Source: Ruminococcaceae bacterium UBA7212 (GTDB taxonomy: Bacteria > Bacillota > Clostridia > Oscillospirales > Acutalibacteraceae). From it: a stretch of DNA of 64,000 nucleotides. Of this stretch, positions 32,458 through 40,565 are shown piece after piece; within the stretch, counting starts at the first letter, position 1; the number at the start of each line of letters is the position of its first letter. A program made the translations under genes and the position numbers. The stretch is taken from assembly GCA_002490525.1 (NCBI GenBank), contig DKUE01000037.1:71704-135703 (forward strand), given 5' to 3'. The notes below the pieces were generated by a model. The model had not been told where the DNA came from. It saw only the letters and a program-made list of their open reading frames with translations, and made no database searches.

Positions 32458-32694
32458 TTATTTTGTGCTTTTTGCCGTTTCACCGATATATGTAAATCGG
32501 CTTTGCCTTATACCGTTCCGCTCCATGGTTTCATTCCACATCGAAAGCGGACGCGCCCACACGCCGCCATCGCCGTACAGTGCGCGATACACGACCATCG
32601 GTTCCAAAGTTTCACTGTGCGTTGCAACCGCGAGCACTTCATATTCATTTCCTTTAAAATGGCGATATCTGCCGAGTTTTACAGATTCATTCAT
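32458..32694 (-). CDS. DUF1653-family small protein
   Basis: This 78-residue protein is almost entirely the DUF1653 domain: LGRYRHFKGNEYEVLAVATHSETLEPMVVYRALY, then WARPLSMWNETM and RFTYIG. The family is widespread and uncharacterised, sometimes fused to other domains. The start overlaps the preceding gene by 4 bases, so the two are translationally coupled. It is transcribed towards the topoisomerase genes, separated by their promoter. Confidence 0.88.
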   Translation of the reverse strand: MNESVKLGRYRHFKGNEYEVLAVATHSETLEPMVVYRALYGDGGVWARPLSMWNETMERNGIRQSRFTYIGETAKSTK

Positions 32695-32900
32695 TTGGGC
32701 TTTCTCTCCAATTTCCGCCTGTTGCCGTGTTCGTCCACAAGATAGGTGTTATCCAGTTGTGCACGCAGTCCGCGTTTAAAGGACTCCACATACTCACGGC
32801 GCAGTACCGCCTGCTCTTCTTTTTCCGCTTCGGTCAAGCCCTCGGGTGTTTTCGACTTCTTTGCCAAAAAATTGATTCTGTCTACTTTTGCCTGTTCCAT
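32691..32900 (-). CDS. DUF896 (YnzC-like) small helical protein
   Basis: This 69-residue cytosolic protein has the YnzC pattern: KVDRINFLAKKSKTPEGLTE, then EEQAVLRREYVESFKRGLRAQ and LDNTYLVDEHGN. B. subtilis YnzC is a helical hairpin of unknown function in an SOS-related operon. I use the ATG at 32898-32900, behind AGAGGGAAAA; a longer in-frame start at 32930 lacks a ribosome site and conservation. It is coupled to the following DUF1653 gene by an ATGA overlap. Confidence 0.88.
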   Translation of the reverse strand: MEQAKVDRINFLAKKSKTPEGLTEAEKEEQAVLRREYVESFKRGLRAQLDNTYLVDEHGNRRKLERKPK

Positions 32901-33022
32901 CTTTTTCCCTCTTTGTAAATATTCTGACAAAATTAGTATACCCGATTTCTTTTTGGTTGTAAATAGGTAAGGTTTTGTGGTAGAATACCTATTAAGTATT
33001 CTGTGCGAAAGAGGAACGGAAA

Positions 33023-34354
33023 ATGCCCGAAATCAAAGCGCCCGAACAAGTGAAAACCGCCTTGCGGCTGCTGCAGGACAATGGTTTTGAAAGCTATGCC
33101 GTGGGCGGCTGCGTGCGCGACTGCCTGCTGGGCGGCACGCCTGCGGATTGGGATATTACAACCTCTGCCCGCCCGCAGGAAACAGAAAGGGTGTTTCAAA
33201 ATTACCGCATCATTGAAACCGGCTTACAGCATGGCACGGTCACTGTAATTTTGGAAGATATGCCGCTGGAAATTACAACCTTTCGCATAGACGGTAACTA
33301 TCTCGATACACGTCACCCAAAAAACGTAACCTTTACGCGCACCCTATGGGATGACCTTGCACGGCGGGACTTTACGGTCAACACGCTTTGTTGGAATGAA
33401 ACGGACGGCATTGTGGATTTATTCGGCGGCACAGCGGATTTGCAAAAGAAAATCCTGCGTACGGTCGGCGACCCCGATATGCGGTTTCAAGAGGACGCCC
33501 TGCGGATTCTGCGCGGGATTCGGTTTGCCTCCGTGCTCGGCTTTACCTTAGAAGAAGAAACCGCAGACAGTATTCTTCGAAACCGTCAGCTGTTGTCCGC
33601 CGTTGCCAACGAGCGTATTCGCACAGAATTCGGGAAGCTTCTCTGCGGACAAAACGCCTCGCAGATTTTAGAGCGATTTCACGGGGTTGTTGAGATTTTC
33701 ATCCCCGAACTGCGCCCTTTGGTCGGCTGTCCGCAAAATACACATTACCACTGCTTTGACGTGTTTCACCACACACTTACAGCACTTGAAAACATTCCGG
33801 CTTTAGAAATTCCGCGGCTTTGTATGTTTTTTCACGATTTCGGCAAGCCCGACTGTCGGCGCACCGATGCGGATGGGACAGACCATTTCAAGGGGCACGA
33901 GCAAACAAGCGCAGAAATCGCCGAGCGGGTTTTGCGGCGGTTACGGTATGACAACCGTACCGTAAAAACTGTAACCGAACGGATTCGGATTCACGACACA
34001 AAATCAGCTGTGACGAAAATACAGGCAAAGAAACTGCTTGCAAAAATCGGTGTGGAAAACTACTGCGCACTTATGGATATCAAACTTGCGGACTGCCGCG
34101 GAAAAGCCGCTCCGCACGCCATAGATGAAAAACTCAAAAAAATGGATGCGCTTTTACAGGAAATTCTCACAAACTGCGAATGTTTTTCGCTGAAACAGCT
34201 CGCTGTAAACGGCAATGATTTAAAGGCAGTCGGCATCACGGACGGCAAACTCATACACAATGCTTTAGAGAACTTACTCCTCGCAGTTATAGAAGAACGG
34301 TGTCCGAATGAAAAAACGGCATTGTTGGAATTTGCAAAGCAATTGTCTTTCTAA
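33023..34354 (+). CDS. cca: CCA tRNA nucleotidyltransferase with HD domain
   Basis: This 443-residue class II tRNA nucleotidyltransferase adds or repairs the 3'-CCA end. The head has YAVGGCVRDCLLGGTPADWDITTSA (about 22-46), with the catalytic Asp pair, and the neck has RRDFTVNTLCWN and the template residues near DALRILRGIRFASVLGF. An HD phosphohydrolase domain follows (about 245-340), with FFHDFGKPDCRR and HEQTSAEIAERVLRRLRY. The HD part implies phosphatase activity as in E. coli Cca. It stands alone on the plus strand. Confidence 0.94.
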   Translation: MPEIKAPEQVKTALRLLQDNGFESYAVGGCVRDCLLGGTPADWDITTSARPQETERVFQNYRIIETGLQHGTVTVILEDMPLEITTFRIDGNYLDTRHPKNVTFTRTLWDDLARRDFTVNTLCWNETDGIVDLFGGTADLQKKILRTVGDPDMRFQEDALRILRGIRFASVLGFTLEEETADSILRNRQLLSAVANERIRTEFGKLLCGQNASQILERFHGVVEIFIPELRPLVGCPQNTHYHCFDVFHHTLTALENIPALEIPRLCMFFHDFGKPDCRRTDADGTDHFKGHEQTSAEIAERVLRRLRYDNRTVKTVTERIRIHDTKSAVTKIQAKKLLAKIGVENYCALMDIKLADCRGKAAPHAIDEKLKKMDALLQEILTNCECFSLKQLAVNGNDLKAVGITDGKLIHNALENLLLAVIEERCPNEKTALLEFAKQLSF

Positions 34355-34376
34355 GCTGAGCGCTTTCTTTCTCTAT

Positions 34377-34434
34377 GTTATTCTGAACCGCAGGTGAAGA
34401 ACGACAAGTAGGGAACGACCTCTGTGTCGTTCCG
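34377..34434. repeat. Dispersed intergenic repeat, copy E (inverted)
   Basis: GGGAACGACCTCTGT with GTCGTTCCG is the reverse complement of the first part of the repeats at 7241 and 27934, and TTATTCTGAACCGC upstream resembles the second part. GAACGAC/GTCGTTC itself forms a hairpin. Confidence 0.5.
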
Positions 34435-34499
34435 TAGGGGGGAACAGATTTCCGCGTTTGCTCGGGCGAATGCAGGCATCCGCCCCTACTTATAAAAAA

Positions 34500-34532
34500 T
34501 AAGCACGCGGCTCTTTTCGAAACTGCGTGCTC
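34500..34532 (-). terminator. Terminator of the PerR-like/rubrerythrin operon
   Basis: AGCACGC pairs with GCGTGCT, and on the minus strand TTATTTTTTAT follows. It lies 36 bases beyond the rubrerythrin stop. Confidence 0.65.
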
Positions 34533-34567
34533 ATTTCTATTTTTCAAGTAAGCGTACAACAAATAGA

Positions 34568-35113
34568 TTATTTGAAATAACGAGCGAGAAGGCCTTCAAA
34601 AGCTTTGCCGTGGCGAGCTTCGTCACGTGCCATTTCGTGAACGGTGTCGTGAATTGCGTCCAGTCCCTCTTCTTTTGCGCGCTTTGCAAGCTCAAACTTG
34701 CCCATAGTTGCGCCGTTTTCTGCCTCTACGCGCATTTCCAAGTTCTTTTTGGTGCTGTCGGTAACCACTTCGCCAAGCAGTTCCGCAAATTTTGCAGCGT
34801 GCTCTGCCTCTTCATAAGCCGCTTTTTCCCAATACAGACCGATTTCAGGATAGCCTTCTCTGTGTGCAACGCGAGCCATGGCAAGATACATACCGACCTC
34901 GGTGCATTCACCGCTGAAGTTTGCACGAAGTCCTTCCATAATATCTTCGGGAGCGCCGTTGGCAACGCCGACAACATGCTCAGCCGCCCAAGTCTTAGAA
35001 TTTTCTTCTACAACCTTGAATTTCGAGCCGGGTACGCCGCACTGGGGGCATTTTTCGGGCGGGGTGTCGCCTTCATGGACATAACCGCAAACGGGGCAAA
35101 CAAATTTTTTCAT
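34568..35113 (-). CDS. Reverse rubrerythrin (rubredoxin domain first), NADH peroxidase type
   Basis: This 181-residue iron protein detoxifies hydrogen peroxide in anaerobes. It begins with a rubredoxin-type FeS4 site (FVCPVCGYVHEG and EKCPQCGVP, residues about 3-30), followed by a ferritin-like diiron domain: GECTEVGMYLAMARVAHREGY, YEEAEHAAKF (about 120) and ARDEARHGKAFEG (about 168) give the Glu and His ligands. The domain order is reversed from classic rubrerythrin, as in Clostridium acetobutylicum RubY/NADH peroxidase. It follows the PerR/Fur-like gene by 28 bases, so peroxide control of its own detoxifier is expected. Confidence 0.93.
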   Translation of the reverse strand: MKKFVCPVCGYVHEGDTPPEKCPQCGVPGSKFKVVEENSKTWAAEHVVGVANGAPEDIMEGLRANFSGECTEVGMYLAMARVAHREGYPEIGLYWEKAAYEEAEHAAKFAELLGEVVTDSTKKNLEMRVEAENGATMGKFELAKRAKEEGLDAIHDTVHEMARDEARHGKAFEGLLARYFK

Positions 35114-35141
35114 AACAATTCCTCCAAAAAATTATAATACA

Positions 35142-35540
35142 TTATATATTTTGTTCGGTTTGTCTGTGGCAATTCGCACAGACGCCGAAAAAAATCAAGT
35201 TACAGCCGTATATTTCGCCGGCATATGCAGAATTCCGCGGCAAAGCCTCTAACGCGTCATTCAAATCAGGTAAATCGTAAAATCGACCGCAGCGTGTACA
35301 TTTTAAATGTGCGTGACTGTGCGCCGTGGCGTCGTAGTGTTCTTCTCCGCCGTCGGAAAGGCGCAGAATCTGCCCGCTTTCACACAATGTATTCAAATTG
35401 CGGTACATGGTACCGAGACTTAAATTGGGGATTTCCTCCCGCACGGAAAGATACAGTTCCATCGCCGTGGGGTGGTCGCAGCGGTTTTGCAGATTGCATA
35501 AAATTGCATCGCGCTGTCGGCTTTTTCTGACCTGGGGCAT
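35142..35540 (-). CDS. perR: Fur-family regulator, PerR-like
   Basis: This 132-residue metal-dependent repressor has a winged helix (QRDAILCNLQNRCDHPTAMELYLSV, then NLSLGTMYRNLNTLCESGQI) and a dimer domain with the structural zinc pairs KCTRCGRF (about 86) and VCANCHRQ (about 126). The HYDATAHSHAHL segment supplies metal ligands. Two abutting 7-1-7 palindromes in its promoter and the downstream rubrerythrin favour PerR over Fur, but sequence alone cannot settle it. I use the ATG at 35538-35540 behind AAAGGA. Confidence 0.88.
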   Translation of the reverse strand: MPQVRKSRQRDAILCNLQNRCDHPTAMELYLSVREEIPNLSLGTMYRNLNTLCESGQILRLSDGGEEHYDATAHSHAHLKCTRCGRFYDLPDLNDALEALPRNSAYAGEIYGCNLIFFGVCANCHRQTEQNI

Positions 35541-35563
35541 GGAAACCGTCCTTTCAAAATCAA

Positions 35564-35611
35564 TAATAATAATTATTACTGTTATTATAACAGGATTTTT
35601 AGAATTGTCAA
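35564..35611 (-). promoter_or_regulatory. Promoter with two abutting Fur/PerR boxes
   Basis: TAATAAT-A-ATTATTA (35564-35578) and CTGTTAT-T-ATAACAG (35579-35593) are both perfect 7-1-7 palindromes placed directly side by side. The minus-strand promoter TTGACA (35606-35611), 16-base spacer, TATAAT (35584-35589) has its -10 inside the second box. This is a textbook self-repression arrangement. Confidence 0.8.
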
Positions 35612-35743
35612 GCAAATTTTTCCGTTTTTTTAATTTTTTCCAATGTTTTGCAAGTCTAAACAGTTCTCTAAGACTTTCCGTACCATAGAGAACGACCGAT
35701 GAAGCGTTCCGAAAAGATTTACAAATAAATCAGATTCACCCAT

Positions 35744-35767
35744 AGTGGACGCCGACTCGGCGCCACT
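35744..35767. repeat. Intergenic hairpin
   Basis: AGTGG-CGCCGA and TCGGCG-CCACT form a strong hairpin in the 346-base gap between the PerR-like gene and the XRE gene. It may be a REP-type unit or a terminator remnant; no second copy was noticed here. Confidence 0.4.
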
Positions 35768-35828
35768 ACTGTTTTGTACCTTTTAACAATGATGAAAAAC
35801 GGACTGTTTTTACGCTACAGCGTATTTT

Positions 35829-35858
35829 CTATGTTGTAACGTATACGTTGAAACGTAG
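35829..35858. promoter_or_regulatory. 30-bp dyad, probable operator of the XRE-comF unit
   Basis: A perfect 12-bp palindrome, AACGTATACGTT (35838-35849), sits in a longer dyad whose outer arms (CTA.GTT and AAC.TAG) match at 12 of 15 positions. It ends 28 bases before the XRE start codon, a usual place for autoregulation. Confidence 0.55.
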
Positions 35859-35886
35859 AATTGGATACACTTGTATTGGTGATAAT

Positions 35887-36129
35887 ATGAGTGTAAAAGA
35901 TGCTATCGTACAAAGACTTGACCAATTATGTGCAGAACGTCAACTGACTTACAATGCTTTGGCAACAATTTCGGGGATTACGCCTTCAACCGTATATAGT
36001 CTAATGAAAAACGGCTATCGAGATTTAACGGTTGTTACGCTGAAAAAACTCTGTGACGGGTTGGAAATCACGCTTGGTGAATTTTTCTCTACGCCCGAAT
36101 TTGATGCATTGGAACAGGAAATCAAATGA
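35887..36129 (+). CDS. XRE/Cro-CI family transcriptional regulator
   Basis: This 80-residue protein consists of one helix-turn-helix domain: VQRLDQLCAERQLTYNALATISGIT, then STVYSLMKNGYRDLTVVTLKKLCDGLEITLGEFF. There is no sensing domain. I chose the ATG at 35887; the longer frame reaches into the upstream 30-bp dyad, which is its likely operator. The stop overlaps the comF start (ATGA), so the pair is coupled. The family includes many stand-alone repressors with unknown cues. Confidence 0.85.
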   Translation: MSVKDAIVQRLDQLCAERQLTYNALATISGITPSTVYSLMKNGYRDLTVVTLKKLCDGLEITLGEFFSTPEFDALEQEIK

Positions 36130-36878
36130 ACACTGTAAAACTGCAAAAAAGGATTGACCGCGCGCTGTGTGCGGTGTTTCCGCGGCGGTGTCGCTACTGC
36201 GGCAAAGTCATTATACCCGAACGGCAGATTTGCGAAGACTGCGAAACAAATCTGCCGCACATTCCTGTGCCCGTCTGTCCTTTGTGCGGACACACAAAGA
36301 CGGACTGCACCTGCAAACAAAAGAAACACAAATACAAGTCGATCTGCGCGCCGTTTTATTATGAAGATGCAATCGTACAGGCGATTCACCGTTTAAAATT
36401 TGAAAACAAGGACTTTTTAGCAGAACCTTTTGCCGCAGATATGGCGGCGTGTATACGGCGCGAATATGCGGACATTACGTTTGATTCGGTGACCTTTGTA
36501 CCGTTTACCAAACGGCAAATGCGTATTCGCGAATGGAATCCGAGTGAAGCACTTGCAAAAGCACTTGCGGAACATCTTGGCTTACCGCTTGAAGCTCTGC
36601 TCGTCAAGCTTTACGAAACCAAAACACAGCATACGCTGGCAAGCAATATGCGTACGGGTAATGTGTTCGGCGTATTCGACATCGCCGACCCAAACGCCGT
36701 TGCAGGTAAAACCGTTTTACTGGTCGATGACATCAAAACCACAGGCGCGACGCTTTCGGAATGTGCAAAAATGCTGATGTTAGCCGATGCAAAAGCGGTA
36801 TACGCCTGCGCCTTCGCAATTACCAAGCGAAAGACAGTCGGTAAAAAAACAGCGGATATAAAATCACGTACTCCCTAA
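36126..36878 (+). CDS. comFC: ComF-family phosphoribosyltransferase-like protein
   Basis: This 250-residue protein has an N-terminal double zinc-finger region (CRYCGKVIIPERQICEDCE and CPLCGHTKTDCTC) and a PRTase fold with the PRPP loop VLLVDDIKTTGATLSECA (about 198-215). ComFC homologues support DNA uptake in transformable species, yet are kept widely in non-competent bacteria. It is coupled to the XRE regulator. No other competence gene is present here. The T-box transcription unit starts 10 bases after its stop. Confidence 0.88.
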   Translation: MNTVKLQKRIDRALCAVFPRRCRYCGKVIIPERQICEDCETNLPHIPVPVCPLCGHTKTDCTCKQKKHKYKSICAPFYYEDAIVQAIHRLKFENKDFLAEPFAADMAACIRREYADITFDSVTFVPFTKRQMRIREWNPSEALAKALAEHLGLPLEALLVKLYETKTQHTLASNMRTGNVFGVFDIADPNAVAGKTVLLVDDIKTTGATLSECAKMLMLADAKAVYACAFAITKRKTVGKKTADIKSRTP

Positions 36879-36887
36879 TAAATCTGC

Positions 36888-36916
36888 TTGACAAACGCCG
36901 AAAATACTGTTATTCT
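36888..36916 (+). promoter_or_regulatory. Promoter of the T-box/valS unit
   Basis: TTGACA (36888-36893), a 17-base spacer and TATTCT (36911-36916) give a near-consensus promoter immediately after comF, feeding the T-box leader. Confidence 0.75.
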
Positions 36917-36944
36917 TAAATTCATAATTGCATAACAGAAAACG

Positions 36945-37191
36945 CTTTGACAAAGAGTAAGACTGTATTGTGCTTCCAAGAGAGCCGCCGTAAGGTGTGA
37001 GGGCGGCAAGCGCTGAGGTCCGCGTCGCTTTTGAGCGGTTTTTCCGAAACGGGCAATTTTTACATCTTGCCCGCGTGTAAGAAAGAACGGTCTCCGCCGT
37101 TATCGGGTTTAAGCGGTTCGCGTAAGCTACGCGGGCAATTTGAGTGGTACCACGGATTTTTTCGCCTCATACTTTGTATGGGGCGATTTTT
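36945..37191 (+). promoter_or_regulatory. T-box leader (tRNA-sensing riboswitch), valine type
   Basis: The leader contains the AGTA specifier-loop motif (near 36956), AGAGAG followed by a GC-rich apical stem (GCCGCC/GGCGGC, about 36982-37006), further stems, and the T-box core GAGTGGTACCACGG (about 37142-37155). An intrinsic terminator follows. TGGT in the core pairs with the ACCA end of an uncharged tRNA. Valine specificity is inferred from valS downstream; a GTC at about 37018-37020 is a candidate specifier codon. Uncharged tRNA would favour the antiterminator and switch on the downstream genes. Confidence 0.88.
37162..37191 (+). terminator. T-box regulated terminator
   Basis: TCGCCTCATAC pairs with GTATGGGGCGA (one G-T pair) around a 3-base loop, followed by TTTTT. 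It is the off-state structure of the T-box leader. Confidence 0.85.
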
Positions 37192-37208
37192 GATGTGTGG
37201 GGTGCAAT

Positions 37209-37595
37209 ATGAGCTTACCGAAAAGGGAGCATCCAAGATTAAAAAACTTTGATTACAGTCAAAACGGATGTTATCATATCATCATTTGCGTAAAAGACGA
37301 AAGCGTTCGTCTCTCAACGGTAGGGCGGGGGCTCGCCTCCGCCGAAGCAACCGTACGGCTGACAAAATACGGAGAAACATTCAAATCAGAGTTATTGGAT
37401 TTGGAAGACAGATTTAATTGCGTAAAGATTGACAAATACTGTATCATGCCCAACCATATTCATATTTTATTGTCTATCGAAAATGCGGAAACTACTTACG
37501 ACGAAATTATCGGCAGTGTTTCTTATTATGAACAAGTTTGGCGCTATATCGATGAAAATCCAAGCAAATGGTTAATTACGCATCATAAAACATGA
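37209..37595 (+). pseudogene. Remnant REP-associated tyrosine transposase (RAYT, IS200-like)
   Basis: This 128-residue frame starts MSLPKREHPRLKNFDYSQNG and keeps the family's CYHIIICVKDE strand and the HUH metal motif in MPNHIHILL (about residue 84). It then jumps to the usual C-terminal end VWRYIDENPSKWLI. The middle segment with the catalytic helix is shortened, so about 60 residues are missing relative to full RAYTs. There is no internal stop, and the gene lies between the T-box terminator and valS. It is most likely inactive; a small retained nuclease-like product cannot be excluded. Confidence 0.7.
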
Positions 37596-37624
37596 GAAAA
37601 GATTTTTGGAACGGAGGAAAATGC

Positions 37625-40258
37625 ATGTCCAAAGAACTTGAAAAACAGTACAACCCCAAAAACGTGGAGGACAGGCTTTACAAAACCTGGCTTGACAAAA
37701 AATACTTCCACGCAAAACGAGAGGCCGATAAGGAAACTTACACCATCGTCATCCCGCCTCCCAACATCACAGGGCAGCTCCACATGGGGCACGCACTCGA
37801 CAACACACTTCAGGATATTTTAATCCGCTATCACCGTATGGCGGGGTATGACACCCTTTGGCTGCCCGGTACAGACCACGCGTCTATTGCAACCGAAGCG
37901 AAAATCGTGGAAGCAATGAAAAAAGAGGGCTTAACGAAAGAAGACCTGGGACGCGAAAAATTCTTGGAACGCGCATGGGATTGGAAAGCCCGATACGGCG
38001 GCAGAATTATTGAACAGCTTAAGAAAATGGGCTCTTCCTGCGACTGGGACAGAGAGCGCTTCACCCTCGATACGGGCTGTAACAAGGCGGTCAACGAGGT
38101 ATTCTGCAATCTGTATGAAAAAGGGCTCATCTATCGCGGAGAGCGGATTATCAACTGGTGTCCGCACTGCTTAACCTCTATTTCCGATGCCGAAGTGGAA
38201 TATGAAGATCAAGCGGGTCATTTCTGGCATCTGCGCTATCCGTTCAAGGACGGCAGCGGCTATTTGGAATTGGCAACCACACGTCCCGAAACGCTTTTAG
38301 GCGATACGGCAGTCGCGGTCAATCCGAACGACGAGCGTTATAAGGATATGGTCGGCAAAACGCTGATTCTGCCCCTCGTACATCGCGAAATTCCCGTGGT
38401 TGCCGACGATTACGTGGAAATGGATTTCGGTACAGGTGTGGTAAAAATTACGCCCGCACACGACCCGAACGACTTTGAGGTCGGTCTTCGCCACAATTTA
38501 GAGGTTATCAATGTGCTGACCCCCGATGCGAAAATTACCGAGGATTACCCTGCCTATGCGGGTATGGACCGTTATGAGGCGCGCAAGGCGATTGTCAAGG
38601 ACCTTAAAAAAGAGGGCGCGCTTGTAGAAATTGAGGATTACAGCCATAATGTCGGCACCTGCTACCGCTGCGGTACAACGGTTGAACCGCGTGTTTCCAA
38701 ACAGTGGTTTGTGAAAATGAAACCCCTGGCAGGTCCCGCGATTGACGCTGTGAAAACAGGTGAAACCAAATTTATCCCACAGCGTTTTGAAAAAGTGTAT
38801 TTCCACTGGCTTGAAAATATCCGTGACTGGTGCATTTCACGTCAGCTTTGGTGGGGGCACCGCATCCCCGCTTGGTACTGTGCTGACTGCGGCGAAATTA
38901 CCGTTTCGCGTACCGCACCTGACGCATGCGCGCACTGCGGCAGCAAGAATATCACACAAGACCCCGACACCTTAGATACCTGGTTCTCCTCGGCACTGTG
39001 GCCGTTTTCCACACTCGGTTGGCCTGAAGAAACAGAAGATTTAAAGCACTATTACCCGACCAACACCTTGGTAACGGGCTATGATATTATCCCGTTTTGG
39101 GTAATGCGCATGATGTTCTCCGGTATTGAGCAGACAGGAAAAGCGCCGTTTGACACCGTGCTCATTCACGGACTGGTGCGCGATGCACAGGGGCGCAAAA
39201 TGTCGAAATCCTTGGGCAACGGCATTGACCCCTTGGAAATCATTGACAAATACGGCGCAGACGCACTGCGCTTTACACTTGCCACAGGCAACAGCCCCGG
39301 GAACGATATGCGCTTTTCAGACGAGCGCGTAGAAGCAAGCCGTAACTTCGCCAATAAAATTTGGAATGCGGCGCGGTTCATCCTGATGAATCTCGGCGAA
39401 AACGAACCCACACCGCATATTCCCGCCAACCTTATTTTAGAGGACAAATGGATTTTAAGCCTTTACAATGCGCTGGTTGCCGATGTAACGGATTGTCTGG
39501 AAAAATTCGAACTCGGCATGGCAGTGCAGAAGCTCTATGATTTCATTTGGGATGTATTTTGCGACTGGTATATCGAAATTGCCAAAATCCGCCTGAACGG
39601 TGAAGATGAAGCGGCAAAATCCACTGTAAAAGCGGTGCTTGTGTATGTGATGTCAAACACTTTAAAGCTTTTGCATCCGTTTATGCCGTTCATCACTGAA
39701 GAGATTTGGCAGACCCTGCCGCACGAAGGCGAAAGTATTATGATTTCATCTTGGCCGAAAGCAGACGATGCCTTAAATTACACCGCAGAGGAAGCACAGA
39801 TGGAACGCATTATGATTGCGATTAAAGCCGTACGGAACCGCCGTGCGGAAATGAATGTTGCTCCCTCGAAGAAAGCAAAGGTATTCATTGAGACAGCATA
39901 CGGTAACACCTTCCAAAACGGTACCGTATTTTTCAATCGTTTGGCATCCGCCAGCGAGGTACAGGTCGCCGAAGCCTTTGACGGTATGGACGATGCAGTC
40001 TCCATCATCACAGAAAGTGCAAGAATCTATATCCCAATGGATGAGTTGGTCGATTTTAAAGCAGAGCTTGCGCGCTTGGAAAAGGAAAAAGCCGCTGTGC
40101 AAAAAGAGCTGGATTTTGTCAACAGCAAGCTGAACAATGAAAATTTTGTCTCAAAGGCTCCCGCTGCCGTCGTTGAAAAACAGCGTCAGGCAAAAATGCA
40201 ATTGGAAGAAAAAACGGCGCTTATTGAGGAAAGTATTCAAAAGCTCGCGAAGAAATAA
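37625..40258 (+). CDS. valS: Valyl-tRNA synthetase
   Basis: This 877-residue class Ia synthetase charges tRNA-Val. The HIGH-type motif is HMGH in PPPNITGQLHMGHAL (about 48), the CP1 editing domain spans about 200-370 with the conserved ATTRPETLLGD, zinc-type pairs occur near CRCGTTVEP and CADCGE..CAHCGSKN, and the KMSKS loop is GRKMSKSLGNG (about 525). The C-terminus has the tRNA-binding coiled coil (about 810-877, LEKEKAAVQKELDFVNSKL). I use the ATG at 37625 with GGAGG 8 bases ahead; the frame extends 11 codons upstream without conservation. Control is by the T-box leader. Confidence 0.97.
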   Translation: MSKELEKQYNPKNVEDRLYKTWLDKKYFHAKREADKETYTIVIPPPNITGQLHMGHALDNTLQDILIRYHRMAGYDTLWLPGTDHASIATEAKIVEAMKKEGLTKEDLGREKFLERAWDWKARYGGRIIEQLKKMGSSCDWDRERFTLDTGCNKAVNEVFCNLYEKGLIYRGERIINWCPHCLTSISDAEVEYEDQAGHFWHLRYPFKDGSGYLELATTRPETLLGDTAVAVNPNDERYKDMVGKTLILPLVHREIPVVADDYVEMDFGTGVVKITPAHDPNDFEVGLRHNLEVINVLTPDAKITEDYPAYAGMDRYEARKAIVKDLKKEGALVEIEDYSHNVGTCYRCGTTVEPRVSKQWFVKMKPLAGPAIDAVKTGETKFIPQRFEKVYFHWLENIRDWCISRQLWWGHRIPAWYCADCGEITVSRTAPDACAHCGSKNITQDPDTLDTWFSSALWPFSTLGWPEETEDLKHYYPTNTLVTGYDIIPFWVMRMMFSGIEQTGKAPFDTVLIHGLVRDAQGRKMSKSLGNGIDPLEIIDKYGADALRFTLATGNSPGNDMRFSDERVEASRNFANKIWNAARFILMNLGENEPTPHIPANLILEDKWILSLYNALVADVTDCLEKFELGMAVQKLYDFIWDVFCDWYIEIAKIRLNGEDEAAKSTVKAVLVYVMSNTLKLLHPFMPFITEEIWQTLPHEGESIMISSWPKADDALNYTAEEAQMERIMIAIKAVRNRRAEMNVAPSKKAKVFIETAYGNTFQNGTVFFNRLASASEVQVAEAFDGMDDAVSIITESARIYIPMDELVDFKAELARLEKEKAAVQKELDFVNSKLNNENFVSKAPAAVVEKQRQAKMQLEEKTALIEESIQKLAKK

Positions 40259-40305
40259 CCCCAAAAAGGTGAAATAAATCCTTGCGGACTTTTGACCCAA
40301 CCGAT

Positions 40306-40352
40306 AAACGCTCCGCCCGAAGCAAGAAAACTGTTTCCGGCGGGGCGTTTTA
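40306..40352 (+). terminator. Terminator of valS
   Basis: AAACGC-CCGCC pairs with GGCGG-GCGTTT, and a T-rich tract follows, about 50 bases after the valS stop. The remaining gap to 40566 contains a promoter and a ribosome site. Confidence 0.8.
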
Positions 40353-40447
40353 TATTTATTTTACGGAAGAGATTTGCACATACAGTGAAACCGTATGAAT
40401 AACTCAGGCATGCAGTATAAAACAAAGCCGAGTGACAAACGGAACTG

Positions 40448-40477
40448 TTGACTTTCTTGATTTGTGTCTGATATACT
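40448..40477 (+). promoter_or_regulatory. Promoter upstream of the small membrane gene and glycosidase gene
   Basis: TTGACT (40448-40453), an 18-base spacer and TATACT (40472-40477) precede an AGGAG site at 40525. It could serve the genes at 40566 and 40939. Confidence 0.6.
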
Positions 40478-40565
40478 TGGTTTGGATAAAAACCGATACA
40501 GTGCCCTAGAAAAACCGTAAAAACAGGAGATTATCGTCGGTGCCACTGCCGGTTGGATTATAGCG

